From RGIG5612 sp045601405 (GTDB taxonomy: Bacteria > Bacillota > Clostridia > Lachnospirales > Lachnospiraceae): DNA of 64,000 nucleotides. The position numbers were made by a program, and so were the translations under genes. The stretch covers positions 14,246 through 78,245 of the forward strand of contig JAZRZO010000083.1 of the NCBI GenBank assembly GCA_045601405.1, in the 5' to 3' direction. The notes beneath the pieces are model-generated. The model saw nothing but the letters and a program-made list of their open reading frames with translations. It searched no databases and was not told the origin of the DNA. This document shows positions 26,050 to 34,982 of this stretch, in pieces. Position 1 is the first letter of the stretch. Each line of letters begins with the position of its first letter.

Positions 26050-26139
26050 GTGTGTGACCTCCTTATAAAAATTCGATGTTCTTAATACTCTGGACACACA
26101 TTAATGCGTCTGGTAACAGAGGACCATCTGTTTCACAGC
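26050..26139 (-). promoter_or_regulatory. Candidate L19 leader RNA
   Basis: The rplS 5' leader can form several small hairpins (CTGT/ACAG, CAGA/TCTG, and ACGCA/TGTGT with a wobble) before the SD. An L19 autoregulatory leader is known in low-GC Gram-positives. I could not align this one to the consensus, so it is only a candidate. Confidence 0.3.
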
Positions 26140-26145
26140 CCGATA

Positions 26146-26175
26146 ATTTTATCACAATATACATTTCCGTTGCAA
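26146..26175 (-). promoter_or_regulatory. Promoter of rplS
   Basis: TTGCAA (26170-26175), 18-base spacer, TAAAAT (26146-26151) preceded by GTGA. The -35 lies only 21 bases from the islet boundary. Confidence 0.62.
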
Positions 26176-26195
26176 GCACTAATTCTGGCAATATA

Positions 26196-26287
26196 GAGAA
26201 CCGTCCCATTAGTGTAAATTCCTAAAGTGACTTCCAGTGTGGAACTTGCAGTGGAAGTTAGTATAAGAATTTACCGAACCGTCCCAT
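26196..26287. repeat. REP/MITE-like palindromic element at the left edge of the acyltransferase islet
   Basis: Direct copies of GAACCGTCCCAT (26198-26209 and 26276-26287) flank a symmetric nested palindrome: GTAAATTC (26214-26221) pairs with GAATTTAC (26267-26274), and ACTTCCA (26230-26236) with TGGAAGT (26252-26258), with eight bases between stems on both sides. Strings like GAACCGTCCC are, as I recall, common beside IS200-like/REP-associated transposase elements in Bacillota, but no transposase is present here. Confidence 0.68.
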
Positions 26288-26311
26288 AGTCCCCCTCCAT
26301 CCAAAAGCCTA

Positions 26312-28387
26312 TCATCCATTCGATAAGGCATTTCCTCTTTGTTTGCCTGTTACCTTTCTGCACATATCTAAAAGAAGCTGTATAACAACAGCTATCACAA
26401 TCTGAACAGCTATACTGAGAAACATATGCGCAAATCCATCAGAAGATACAACCCTTTCCAGAAAATCGTTAATTATGGAATTCAGCAAAACATGGATAAC
26501 AATAATAATGATTGAAGTTTTTCCGATAAACGCAAGACAACCCGATATTAAGGCTAACGAATTCTTTATATATTCGGAAAAGCTATATACTAAAATAATT
26601 CCGGCCAAAGCTCCGATGACCACAATTCCATAAGGCTTATAGGCTCTCGTTGCAATTTCCATACTGCCATTCCATATCATATATGCCCAAACAGGAGAAA
26701 TTATAAAATACACCCATGAGTTCCGAGTCAGCACATCCAGTATCCGATATTTTTTAAACGAAACGCCCAACTGATAAAATATCAAAGAATATAAGGAGAT
26801 ATCCACGCTCCACGGAAGCCAGATGTCCTGGACTCCCAGCCACACACCCAAAGCAGCAAATATCAGGATAATTACCCATTTATAAATATCATTCCTTATA
26901 AAATTATCAATGATCATATAAAGAAGTCTTACCACAAAAAGCATCAGAATAAAATATACCGACCCCACAGACGCAATACCCAAAAACTGTTTTCCGGAAA
27001 AAGACATCCCAAAAATGTACCGTTGTATAACCTCTGAAAAATAGCTCCCCGACCATAACCGAAAATGAATAATAACATCAGCCACAAAACAGATGACATA
27101 AGGAATAAGAAATGTCTTCATTACATTAAGCACCGATCTCAGTAGATGTTCGCTTCTTTTATAGAAATAACCGGAAAGAAAGACAAATGCGACCATGTGA
27201 CATGAATAGATAATACTCCTTAAAGATCTGCCAATTGCAAAATGTCCGACTAACATGGAAATGATCAATATACCTCTGGTAATATCAACCGTAATATCTC
27301 TTGTTCTTTTATTATTTTTTCCAGATATTTTATCTTTAATCTTATTCTCGAACGGGCATAACAGCTTATTTTTAAGCATCAACATAAGATAAGCACCTAA
27401 TATGGCAAATACTAATTCCAGAATTATCTTGACCCAGCCCCTTAGCTGACCATCTAAATTAAGCAAATTCAAAACTTTGTCAAAGTACACTCCCATTGTT
27501 TCCAGAGCAAACAAATGCACGCAAAGAACGGATAATGAGTTTTTTCCAATCCAATTTAGAAATTTTACTTTTGTCGTATGTTTGGCTATAAGATAGACCA
27601 GAAGACATCCGCAAAGTCCAATAACGGGTGAAAGGAACAAATCTGTCATATCTGCTATAACAAAGTTTATTAGGCAATACCCAAAATGAATTCCGCCAGC
27701 TAAAAAAAGGAACGCAATGATATAGACATACCACTTTATTCTTAACAATATTCCTGTTTTACTCACAGAATATCCAATCCAGAGAAAAAAAACTGCAAAA
27801 AGACCGGATTGAATACTGAATGGAAGCCAGACAAACCTGGCGGTAATATAGCCGCAAATAGAAACCGCAGCACATACCAGTCCCATTACTTTATTATTGC
27901 GAATGGTTGCAACTATTAACTGGAAAATAACAAGTGCAAAAAACAAGGCCGGCAAAAACCAGATTGCACCTATTCTGTTTCCTATATCTATTTCTCCGAA
28001 AGAAGTATATCCTCCGGAAGCAAAGAATGATCGGGCTATATCTTTCGAAATATGTTCTGTAATACCGACCAGTGACCGTTCGCCATAAATAAAAAACTCA
28101 TTAAAAATATCCATGCACAAAACGGCAAAACAGCAAATAAAATAAGGAACCATTAGCCTGGTGAATTTTTTTCTCACATAATCCAGGCTTAGCGGCATGT
28201 CTTTCACGGTGTAACCGCTCAAAACAAAAAAAACAACCAAATGAATCCCGTAAACAAAATCAAACCGGATCAAACCGGTCAATTCGTCACTTGTATGTCC
28301 TAATATAATAAGAATCATGGCGATTGCCTTTGCATTATCAATCCATAATTCTCTTTTTTTTACTGATACAAAGGATTCTGCACTCAT
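26312..28387 (-). CDS. Tandem-domain membrane acyltransferase (two acyltransferase-3 units)
   Basis: 691 aa, about 20 membrane segments. Residues about 10-345 and 360-680 are two complete acyltransferase-3 (fucose-4-O-acetylase/OafA-like) units. Each opens with the hallmark Arg/Asp...His: DNAKAIAMILIILGHT with FVLSGYTVK, and DITRGILIISMLVGHF with FVFLSGYFYK. Such enzymes O-acylate cell-surface sugars or polymers; the acceptor is unknown. The SD (AAGGAG) lies about 17 bases before the ATG, an unusual distance. Codon use is AT-rich compared with neighbours, and the gene sits alone in the bounded islet, both pointing to transfer. Most relatives I know have one unit of about 340 aa, so the fusion itself is notable. 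Confidence 0.85.
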   Translation of the reverse strand: MSAESFVSVKKRELWIDNAKAIAMILIILGHTSDELTGLIRFDFVYGIHLVVFFVLSGYTVKDMPLSLDYVRKKFTRLMVPYFICCFAVLCMDIFNEFFIYGERSLVGITEHISKDIARSFFASGGYTSFGEIDIGNRIGAIWFLPALFFALVIFQLIVATIRNNKVMGLVCAAVSICGYITARFVWLPFSIQSGLFAVFFLWIGYSVSKTGILLRIKWYVYIIAFLFLAGGIHFGYCLINFVIADMTDLFLSPVIGLCGCLLVYLIAKHTTKVKFLNWIGKNSLSVLCVHLFALETMGVYFDKVLNLLNLDGQLRGWVKIILELVFAILGAYLMLMLKNKLLCPFENKIKDKISGKNNKRTRDITVDITRGILIISMLVGHFAIGRSLRSIIYSCHMVAFVFLSGYFYKRSEHLLRSVLNVMKTFLIPYVICFVADVIIHFRLWSGSYFSEVIQRYIFGMSFSGKQFLGIASVGSVYFILMLFVVRLLYMIIDNFIRNDIYKWVIILIFAALGVWLGVQDIWLPWSVDISLYSLIFYQLGVSFKKYRILDVLTRNSWVYFIISPVWAYMIWNGSMEIATRAYKPYGIVVIGALAGIILVYSFSEYIKNSLALISGCLAFIGKTSIIIIVIHVLLNSIINDFLERVVSSDGFAHMFLSIAVQIVIAVVIQLLLDMCRKVTGKQRGNALSNG

Positions 28388-29026
28388 CAGAAATCGTTCA
28401 AAAACTCTCCTTATATTTTTTTACAAACCTGACATTTATGATCACTGATATATTTTCGGGATTATTATATTGAACATAAATCCATTAGCTCGCCTCTCTC
28501 CTGCCAAAACCGGAATACAGTCCTGATAAATCAATACCGAATGTCCCATACAGATTATCAACATATCGAATGTGTTTATTATGAGTCGGTCATCTCATAA
28601 AACTCTGTATGATTTATATGTTGAAATAATAATTGCAGCCTACTTTTCACTTTCTCAGTTCACATGGCTAATGCAACTCATTATAAAACACTCACGTTTC
28701 TCCAAAACAATTTTCTTCTTACGTTTTGTTTCAACAAATTGTCATAGCCTTAAATGACACCGCTTTCGAAAAAAACGTTATTTATTCCTACAGTCTAACA
28801 CTTAGGTTCCAATTCAACAACTTATATATTTTTTCAATTATATATTTTCCCCGGAATCATCGGCAGTCGATAATCATGCGATTTTTGACTTTATTTATGT
28901 ATGCTTATAGGAAATATTTTAAATCTTATCTATAAATCCCATCTTTTCGTACTCTTATTGTCCATGACCACACGGTTCTGCCGGGATGGTTCTCGACGAC
29001 AAAAAACTGTCCTATGTCGCCTGCGG
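28388..29026. other. AT-rich gene-free interval
   Basis: About 640 bases between the acyltransferase and azlD. Only short, RBS-less open frames occur. The right end carries GGTTCTGCCGGGATGGTTCTC (21-base region at 28974-28994), which contains the right inverted repeat of the islet. A GCCTAGCCGCAGGC hairpin at the azlD stop, with a T6 tract 12 bases further on, might help end azlCD transcription. Promoter elements for the acyltransferase could be in 28400-28480 but none is convincing. Confidence 0.5.
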
Positions 29027-29344
29027 CTAGGCAATCCATCTGATCACCTGCTCAACAACAAATACAGCCGCGCAGGAGGAGATCGCCACAAGAACCATAC
29101 TTTTTTCAAGATACGAGAGGATGATGGCCACTATAAAGCCTGCCAGACCGGATATCATGTAATCCGTCGCGCCGAGTATTGCCGGAAAAGTCATCACGGC
29201 AAGGCACGCATAGGGCATATAGTAAAGAAAAGACTTTATAAATCTGTTTTTTATCTCATGTCTCGCAAGAAGCAGAGGCACAGCTCTTATCAGGTATGTA
29301 ACTACAGCCATTACGGCAATATATGCATATACGTCAGCGCTCAT
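29027..29344 (-). CDS. azlD: AzlD family branched-chain amino acid exporter subunit
   Basis: Small membrane partner of AzlC. 105 aa from the ATG at 29344 (MSADVYAYIAVM), which has GGAGG six bases upstream. It contains four membrane segments and the family signature YLIRAVPLLL. The gene overlaps the azlC end (AATGAGCGCTGA), implying coupled translation. The pair exports branched-chain amino acids or analogues in Bacillus; here by family only. Confidence 0.88.
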   Translation of the reverse strand: MSADVYAYIAVMAVVTYLIRAVPLLLARHEIKNRFIKSFLYYMPYACLAVMTFPAILGATDYMISGLAGFIVAIILSYLEKSMVLVAISSCAAVFVVEQVIRWIA

Positions 29345-30053
29345 TGCCATCCTCCCCGACCGGCCGTATGAGCGCCGCCGCCAAAGACACAACCACCGTT
29401 ACTATAATGATAACAAAACCCTGGGATATCCTGTTAAGCCCGGGAATATATTTAAAGGCTGCTCCCAGAGCCATGGCAGCACCTATCACTATAAACAGCC
29501 CCCTTTTCTTCTTCGCCGCCGGGATGATGACCGCGGTGAACATTCCGTAAATAGCGACAGAAAGTGCCGAAAGAACAAAGGCAGGAAGTATCTGTCCCGC
29601 CACAGCCCCAACTATCGTGCCGGCAGTCCATCCGGGTATAGCAAGAGCCATTGCCCCGTAGTGAAAAAAGGGACTGGTCTTTTCCGACCGCACAGATGCC
29701 ACTGCGTATATCTCGTCTGTTATCCCGAATGCCACTAAAAATTTATGCCGGAAAGGATATGATCTGTCGAGCTTTTGTGAAAGCGAAAAGCTCATCAGGA
29801 GATATCTGAGATTTATCACTATCTGATTCAGCGCAATCTCAAGCAGACTGCCCGCCGTACTTATTACCGAAAGGGCCGCGAACTGCCCCGCACTTGTGAG
29901 ATTTGTAAGCGACATCAGACCGGACTGCCATACACTCAGACCAGCCTGAGTCGCCATTATCCCAAATGTAAAGGACACGGCGAAATAACCCAGTGCTATG
30001 GGAATACCGGCCTTCATGCCCATTATAAAGTTCTTACCGTTGCTGTGTTTCAT
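29334..30053 (-). CDS. azlC: AzlC family branched-chain amino acid exporter subunit
   Basis: 239 aa, about seven to eight membrane segments. Signatures: GIPIALGYFAVSFTFGIMA, SLTNLTSAGQFAAL, ALNQIVINLRYLLMS and FGITDEIYAVA. It forms the transporter with AzlD encoded next. It lies 39 bases after hemW, at the end of the asd-gltX operon. Confidence 0.92.
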   Translation of the reverse strand: MKHSNGKNFIMGMKAGIPIALGYFAVSFTFGIMATQAGLSVWQSGLMSLTNLTSAGQFAALSVISTAGSLLEIALNQIVINLRYLLMSFSLSQKLDRSYPFRHKFLVAFGITDEIYAVASVRSEKTSPFFHYGAMALAIPGWTAGTIVGAVAGQILPAFVLSALSVAIYGMFTAVIIPAAKKKRGLFIVIGAAMALGAAFKYIPGLNRISQGFVIIIVTVVVSLAAALIRPVGEDGNER

Positions 30054-30092
30054 ATGTCAGCTAAAAACGTTCCGGGAGCCCGTCTCATCTTC

Positions 30093-31334
30093 TCAGTTTC
30101 CGGTATCAAGCAAAAAGTCCGCAAATACCCGGTTGCTCACATCCACACCCTTATCCGTCAGAAATACCCTGTCTCCATCTGTATCAATAAGGCCGTCTGC
30201 TTTGTTATTCTCTACCACATACGCGTATGTATGATCAAAATCCTGTCCGAAAAGCTCAAAAAACCTTTTCCTGCTTATCCCCTCAGACAGCCTGAGTCCC
30301 AGAAAAATGAACTCCTCCATTTGCTCCTTGTGTGAAAGACGCTCCTCCTCCACCCTCTCAAAGCCTTTATCGGCTGAGCCTATATATTTATCTATATCCT
30401 CTGTATTTTTCCATCTGGTATTTCCCGCCAGGGATGAAGCGCCAAGGCCGAGTCCAATGTAGTCTGCCCTCTTCCAGTATCCCGTGTTGTGTACGCACTC
30501 AAAGCCGGGAACAGCATAGTTGGATATCTCATATCTGACATATCCGCTTTTTTCCAGAAAATCCTTCGTGGAATGATATATTTCCCGCTCCGCATCCTCA
30601 TCCGGAACCTCAAGCTCACCTTTTTCATTCATGTCATAAAATGGCGTGCCCTCCTCCACCATCAGAGAATACGCGCTGATATGCTCAGGCTTTAGGCTTG
30701 CCACAAGTGCAAGAGACCTCATCCAGCTGCCTGTTGTCTGATGCGGAAGTGCCTGCATCATGTCCACGTTGATATTATCAAAGCCCGTCTCTCTTGCGGC
30801 TTCAAAACTGTCCATAAAATCCTCAAAGCTGTGAATACGACCTAACGTCTTAAGCTCTGCCTCTTCAGTTGACTGCAGGCCAAAGCTTATCCGGTTTATC
30901 CCCATCTTTTTATAGTTCTTCAGCTTGCTCTTATCAACAGTGCCCGGATTGCATTCGATGGAAAACTCCGTTTTGGGCCTGATCTTTTTTTTCAGTCCCC
31001 AGCCTCTTCTTTTTTCTTTTGTGTCTTTAATATTGAAATATCTGTAAAGTTCGTTGATCACCTTATCCAACATCCGGACAGGAAGATAAGATGGTGTTCC
31101 GCCGCCTATATAAACGGATGCTATCTCCTTACCTGCAAAGATACCGCCGCTGCTTTTTATCTGCGCACACAGGGCATCTGTATATGCAGCCATCAGATCT
31201 TCTTTTCCTGCAAAAGAAAGAAAGTCACAGTAATCGCACTTTCTTACACAGAATGGGATATGAATATAGATTTCCGGACCGTGATCGTTCATGTTGGTCA
31301 TCCTGCAATATCTTCCTGTATGATCATAGACCAT
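30093..31334 (-). CDS. hemW: Radical SAM heme chaperone HemW
   Basis: Oxygen-independent coproporphyrinogen oxidase homologue that acts as a heme-delivery protein. Radical-SAM cluster motif CVRKCDYC near residue 28, then GGGTPSYL, and the HemW-type HNTGYWKRADYIGLGLGA. The C-terminal HemN-like domain is intact. 413 aa from 31334; the later ATGs at 31301 or 31292 are possible starts. An insert of about 18 basic residues sits near residue 120 (KEKRRGWGLKKKIRPK), which I do not recall from standard HemW. Immediately downstream of lepA, a frequent pairing. Confidence 0.92.
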   Translation of the reverse strand: MVYDHTGRYCRMTNMNDHGPEIYIHIPFCVRKCDYCDFLSFAGKEDLMAAYTDALCAQIKSSGGIFAGKEIASVYIGGGTPSYLPVRMLDKVINELYRYFNIKDTKEKRRGWGLKKKIRPKTEFSIECNPGTVDKSKLKNYKKMGINRISFGLQSTEEAELKTLGRIHSFEDFMDSFEAARETGFDNINVDMMQALPHQTTGSWMRSLALVASLKPEHISAYSLMVEEGTPFYDMNEKGELEVPDEDAEREIYHSTKDFLEKSGYVRYEISNYAVPGFECVHNTGYWKRADYIGLGLGASSLAGNTRWKNTEDIDKYIGSADKGFERVEEERLSHKEQMEEFIFLGLRLSEGISRKRFFELFGQDFDHTYAYVVENNKADGLIDTDGDRVFLTDKGVDVSNRVFADFLLDTGN

Positions 31335-31339
31335 CCCCC

Positions 31340-33145
31340 TCAGCGGTCATCGAGCTTCAGCACTGACATAAAGGCCTTCTGCGGGATCTCTACACTGCCG
31401 ACCTGACGCATCCGCTTCTTTCCCTCTTTTTGTTTTTCGAGAAGTTTTTTCTTTCTTGTGATATCACCGCCGTAGCACTTCGCAAGGACGTCTTTCCGCA
31501 TTGCCCTTACTGTCTCCCTTGCAATGATCTTGCTGCCGATCGCAGCCTGAACAGGAATTTCAAAGAGCTGCCGGGGTATCTCTTCTTTTAATTTTTCACA
31601 CATCCTGCGGCCGCGTTCATAAGCGGTATCCGCATGAACTATAAATGATAGCGCGTCCACCTCTTCTTTATTCACAAGGATATCAAGTTTTACCAGCTTT
31701 GACTGCTCATATCCCTTTAATTCATAATCCAGCGAAGCGTAGCCCCTTGAACGTGATTTCAACGCGTCAAAGAAGTCATAGATGATCTCATTAAGAGGCA
31801 GGTCATACCTGAGTATAGCTCTGCCTTCTTCTATATACTCTATTTCCTTGTAGACTCCGCGCCGTTCCTGACACAGTTCCATGATCGGGCCGATATATTC
31901 ACTTGTGACCATGATCTCCGCAGAGACCACCGGCTCTTCCATATATTCTATCTCCGCCGCATCAGGCAGATTTGTAGGGTTGGTCAGATCAAATACCGTG
32001 CCGTCCGTTTTATGAACTTTATAGATAACAGAGGGCGCTGTTGTTACAAGGTCCAGATTATATTCTCTTTCAAGCCTCTCTTCTATTATCTCTAGATGAA
32101 GCAGCCCTAAAAACCCGCATCTGAAGCCGAATCCGAGCGCGATAGAAGTCTCCGGCTCGTAATTCAGCGAAGCATCATTAAGCTGCAGCTTTTCCAATGC
32201 GTCTCTAAGGTCTTCATAGTGCGCCCCATCCGCAGGATACATTCCGCAGTATACCATTGAATTGACCTTCTTATATCCCGGAAGCGGCTCTGCGCACGGG
32301 TTTGCCGCATCTGTTACAGTGTCACCTACCATGGTGTCCCTTACATTCTTGATGGACGCGGTAAAATATCCTACCATTCCCGCACTCAGTTCATCACACG
32401 GAATAAAGGTTCCTGCACCGAAGTAACCGACCTCAACCACATTAAATGACGCTCCCGTCGCCATCATCTTCACTTGAGTTCCGGCTTTGACAGTGCCCTC
32501 CTTTATGCGGCAGAAAACGATCACGCCCTTGTACTGATCATATATCGAGTCAAAGATCAGAGCCTTCAACGGAGCCTTCGGATCTCCGTCCGGCGCAGGG
32601 ATTCTCTCCGCGATCTGCTCAAGCACCTGATCTATGTTGATGTCGTTCTTTGCCGATATCAGCGGGGCATCCTGAGCCTCAAGACCGATAACATCCTCTA
32701 TCTCCTCAATTACCCTTTCGGGTTCGGCGTTCGGGAGGTCTATCTTGTTTATTACCGGGATGACCTCAAGGTCATGGTCTATCGCCATATATACATTGGC
32801 AAGAGTCTGTGCCTCTATTCCCTGGGCGGCATCCACCACCAGTACCGCGCCGTCGCACGCCGCGAGACTTCTTGAAACCTCGTAATTAAAATCCACATGT
32901 CCCGGTGTATCGATCAGGTTGTACATATATTCCTGACCGTTCTTTGCCTTGTAGATTATCCTTACAGTCTGGGATTTTATCGTAATGCCTCTCTCCCGCT
33001 CTAGGTCCATGTTGTCAAGAACCTGCGACTGCATTTCACGGCTCGTTAATACACCGCAGTTTTCTATGATGCGGTCTGCGAGGGTACTTTTCCCGTGGTC
33101 GATATGCGCTATGATACAAAAGTTTCTGATATGCTGCTGATCCAT
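31340..33145 (-). CDS. lepA: Elongation factor 4 (LepA)
   Basis: Ribosomal back-translocase/initiation-assisting GTPase. 601 aa, standard. [15 protein letters not shown] at the N-terminus, [14 protein letters not shown], and the C-terminal LepA-specific domain ([25 protein letters not shown]). The RBS is weak (GAAAG). It lies 67 bases after argS. Confidence 0.97.
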   Translation of the reverse strand: MDQQHIRNFCIIAHIDHGKSTLADRIIENCGVLTSREMQSQVLDNMDLERERGITIKSQTVRIIYKAKNGQEYMYNLIDTPGHVDFNYEVSRSLAACDGAVLVVDAAQGIEAQTLANVYMAIDHDLEVIPVINKIDLPNAEPERVIEEIEDVIGLEAQDAPLISAKNDINIDQVLEQIAERIPAPDGDPKAPLKALIFDSIYDQYKGVIVFCRIKEGTVKAGTQVKMMATGASFNVVEVGYFGAGTFIPCDELSAGMVGYFTASIKNVRDTMVGDTVTDAANPCAEPLPGYKKVNSMVYCGMYPADGAHYEDLRDALEKLQLNDASLNYEPETSIALGFGFRCGFLGLLHLEIIEERLEREYNLDLVTTAPSVIYKVHKTDGTVFDLTNPTNLPDAAEIEYMEEPVVSAEIMVTSEYIGPIMELCQERRGVYKEIEYIEEGRAILRYDLPLNEIIYDFFDALKSRSRGYASLDYELKGYEQSKLVKLDILVNKEEVDALSFIVHADTAYERGRRMCEKLKEEIPRQLFEIPVQAAIGSKIIARETVRAMRKDVLAKCYGGDITRKKKLLEKQKEGKKRMRQVGSVEIPQKAFMSVLKLDDR

Positions 33146-33212
33146 ATTTGCTGCTTTCTAAATCTTTACCGGGCTGTGTATGTACCGGCATATAACTTAC
33201 CCTGTTTATGTT

Positions 33213-34982
33213 TTACATGCGTTCGGGCGCTGAAAAGCCCAGCAGATAAATACACTGCTCTAAAACATCAAGCGTCAGTTTAAGGAGCCGGATGCAGCTT
33301 GCTTTCTTTTCCTCATCCTCCTGCGACAAAATGCGCACCTCATGGTAAAAGCCGTTAAACGCATCTGCCAGCTCATAGATATAAGCGCAGATCCTGTGCG
33401 GAGCAAGCTCCTTATACGCGCTTTCCATAGTATGCGAAAAAGCAGCCAGCTTCATCATCAGCTCCTTTTCGCTCTTTTCACCCGTAAATACAACAGGTGC
33501 GTCTGCCTCTTTACCGTATTTCTTCAGTATGGATTTTATCCTTACCATAGTATAAAGTATGTACGGTCCCGTATTCCCCTCGAAGGAGGTGAATTTGTCC
33601 ATGTCAAAGATATAATCCTTAGTTGCCTGGTTGGAGAGGTCCGCATACTTCAGCGCTGCAAGACCTACCGTTTTCGCGGTCTCTTCAGCCTCCGCAACGT
33701 CAAACTCCCTGTTCTCTTTCATCCTGGCAAGAACCGCCTCGTTGATCTCGGATATCAGATCTTCCAGACGCATCACCCCGCCGTCCCTTGTCTTGTACGG
33801 CTTCCCGTCTGTTCCGTTCATCGTCCCGAAACCCAGGAAGAAAAGTCTTTCATCCGCAGGAACGATCCCCGTCTTTTTCGCGGCGCGGAATACCTGCTCA
33901 AAATGAAGGCCCTGCCTTTTATCAACTACGTATATGATATTTCCGGGCGCAAAGAGCTGCATCCTTTCTATCAGTGTTGCAAGGTCAGTTGTGCTGTACA
34001 GTGTTGCCCCGTCTGATTTTAAGATCATACAGGGAGGAAGCTCTTTTTTGTCATCCTCCTGTGCAACATCAACTATCAGTGCGCCGTCACTTTCGTAAGC
34101 ATAACCATCCGCCTTCATTTTTTCCACCATGTCCGGTATGTATTTCTGGACATCGCTCTCGCCCTTCCACAGATCAAAATGGACATCAAGATTTTCATAA
34201 TTCTTTTTCAGATCCGCGAGCGATACATTCATTATGTGACGCCAAAGAGCCATGCAGCCCCTCTCGCCGCTCTGCAGAAGAGCCGTTGCCTCATGCGCCT
34301 CACGAGCAAAGGCCTCATCATATGCCTCGCCTCCGGCTTTACACTTTTTACTCGCAGCCGGATATATCTCCTCCAGCGCAGATATTGTAAAAGGTGCTTC
34401 CTCCGGATACTCTCCTGTAAAATCCTTATCAAAGTAAGGAAGCTCCGGTTCCCTGTGCCTAAGCTCTGCTATTATCTGTCCCATCTGAAGCCCCCAGTCA
34501 CCTAAATGGACATCGCCGAGAGTCTCATGGCCCGCATAGACGCATATCCGCTTGATGCTCTCACCTATGATTGCGGCTCTTAAATGCCCTATATGCAGGG
34601 GCTTTGCGACATTTGGTCCGCCATAGTCCACTATAGTTTTTACGGCACCCTCAAGCTTTTCATACCCGAAGCGCTCATCGGAAACCATTTCATTCATGTG
34701 GGAAGCCAGGACATTTCCGTCCAGATCAAGATTTATAAAGCCGGGGTTAACCGCCTCCGCCATCGAAAACATGCTGCTTTCACCAAGCCGGTCGCAGACC
34801 TCCTGCGCGATCATAAGAGGTGCTTTTTTGCAGGTCTTCGCAAGCGGCATTGCGCCGTTGCACTGATATTCGCAAAGGTCCGGGCGGTTCGAAACAGACG
34901 CAACCACATTTTCAGTCGGGTAACCACAGTCCTCAAAGGCCTTCTTCAGCTCGAGGCTTATGATATCAAGCAGTTTTTTCAT
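33213..34982 (-). CDS. argS: Arginyl-tRNA synthetase
   Basis: Class I synthetase charging tRNA-Arg. 589 aa. The N-terminal Add1 domain is followed by VDYGGPNVAKPLHIGHLRAAIIGE (HIGH motif about 132). The KMSK loop is replaced by YKTRDGG, as in many ArgRS. The C-terminal DALR anticodon domain ends in LYLLGFSAPERM-like sequence, the normal family end. The start overlaps the UDPGP gene end by four bases. Confidence 0.96.
   Translation of the reverse strand: MKKLLDIISLELKKAFEDCGYPTENVVASVSNRPDLCEYQCNGAMPLAKTCKKAPLMIAQEVCDRLGESSMFSMAEAVNPGFINLDLDGNVLASHMNEMVSDERFGYEKLEGAVKTIVDYGGPNVAKPLHIGHLRAAIIGESIKRICVYAGHETLGDVHLGDWGLQMGQIIAELRHREPELPYFDKDFTGEYPEEAPFTISALEEIYPAASKKCKAGGEAYDEAFAREAHEATALLQSGERGCMALWRHIMNVSLADLKKNYENLDVHFDLWKGESDVQKYIPDMVEKMKADGYAYESDGALIVDVAQEDDKKELPPCMILKSDGATLYSTTDLATLIERMQLFAPGNIIYVVDKRQGLHFEQVFRAAKKTGIVPADERLFFLGFGTMNGTDGKPYKTRDGGVMRLEDLISEINEAVLARMKENREFDVAEAEETAKTVGLAALKYADLSNQATKDYIFDMDKFTSFEGNTGPYILYTMVRIKSILKKYGKEADAPVVFTGEKSEKELMMKLAAFSHTMESAYKELAPHRICAYIYELADAFNGFYHEVRILSQEDEEKKASCIRLLKLTLDVLEQCIYLLGFSAPERM

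Larger units (their letters stand above)
26196..28994. mobile_element. Putative AT-rich islet bounded by 12-base inverted repeats
   Basis: GAGAACCGTCCC reads on the plus strand at 26196-26207, and GAGAACCATCCC on the minus strand at 28983-28994: 11 of 12 identical, in inverse orientation. The enclosed 2.8 kb has visibly higher AT than the housekeeping genes either side and holds one acyltransferase gene plus about 600 bases of AT-rich DNA. No target-site duplication or transposase was recognised, so mobility is inference. Confidence 0.4.

Noticed and set aside
28572..28935. Short plus-strand open frames in the AT-rich interval
   Set aside because: No RBS, no similarity to known folds, composition typical of AT-rich noncoding DNA.
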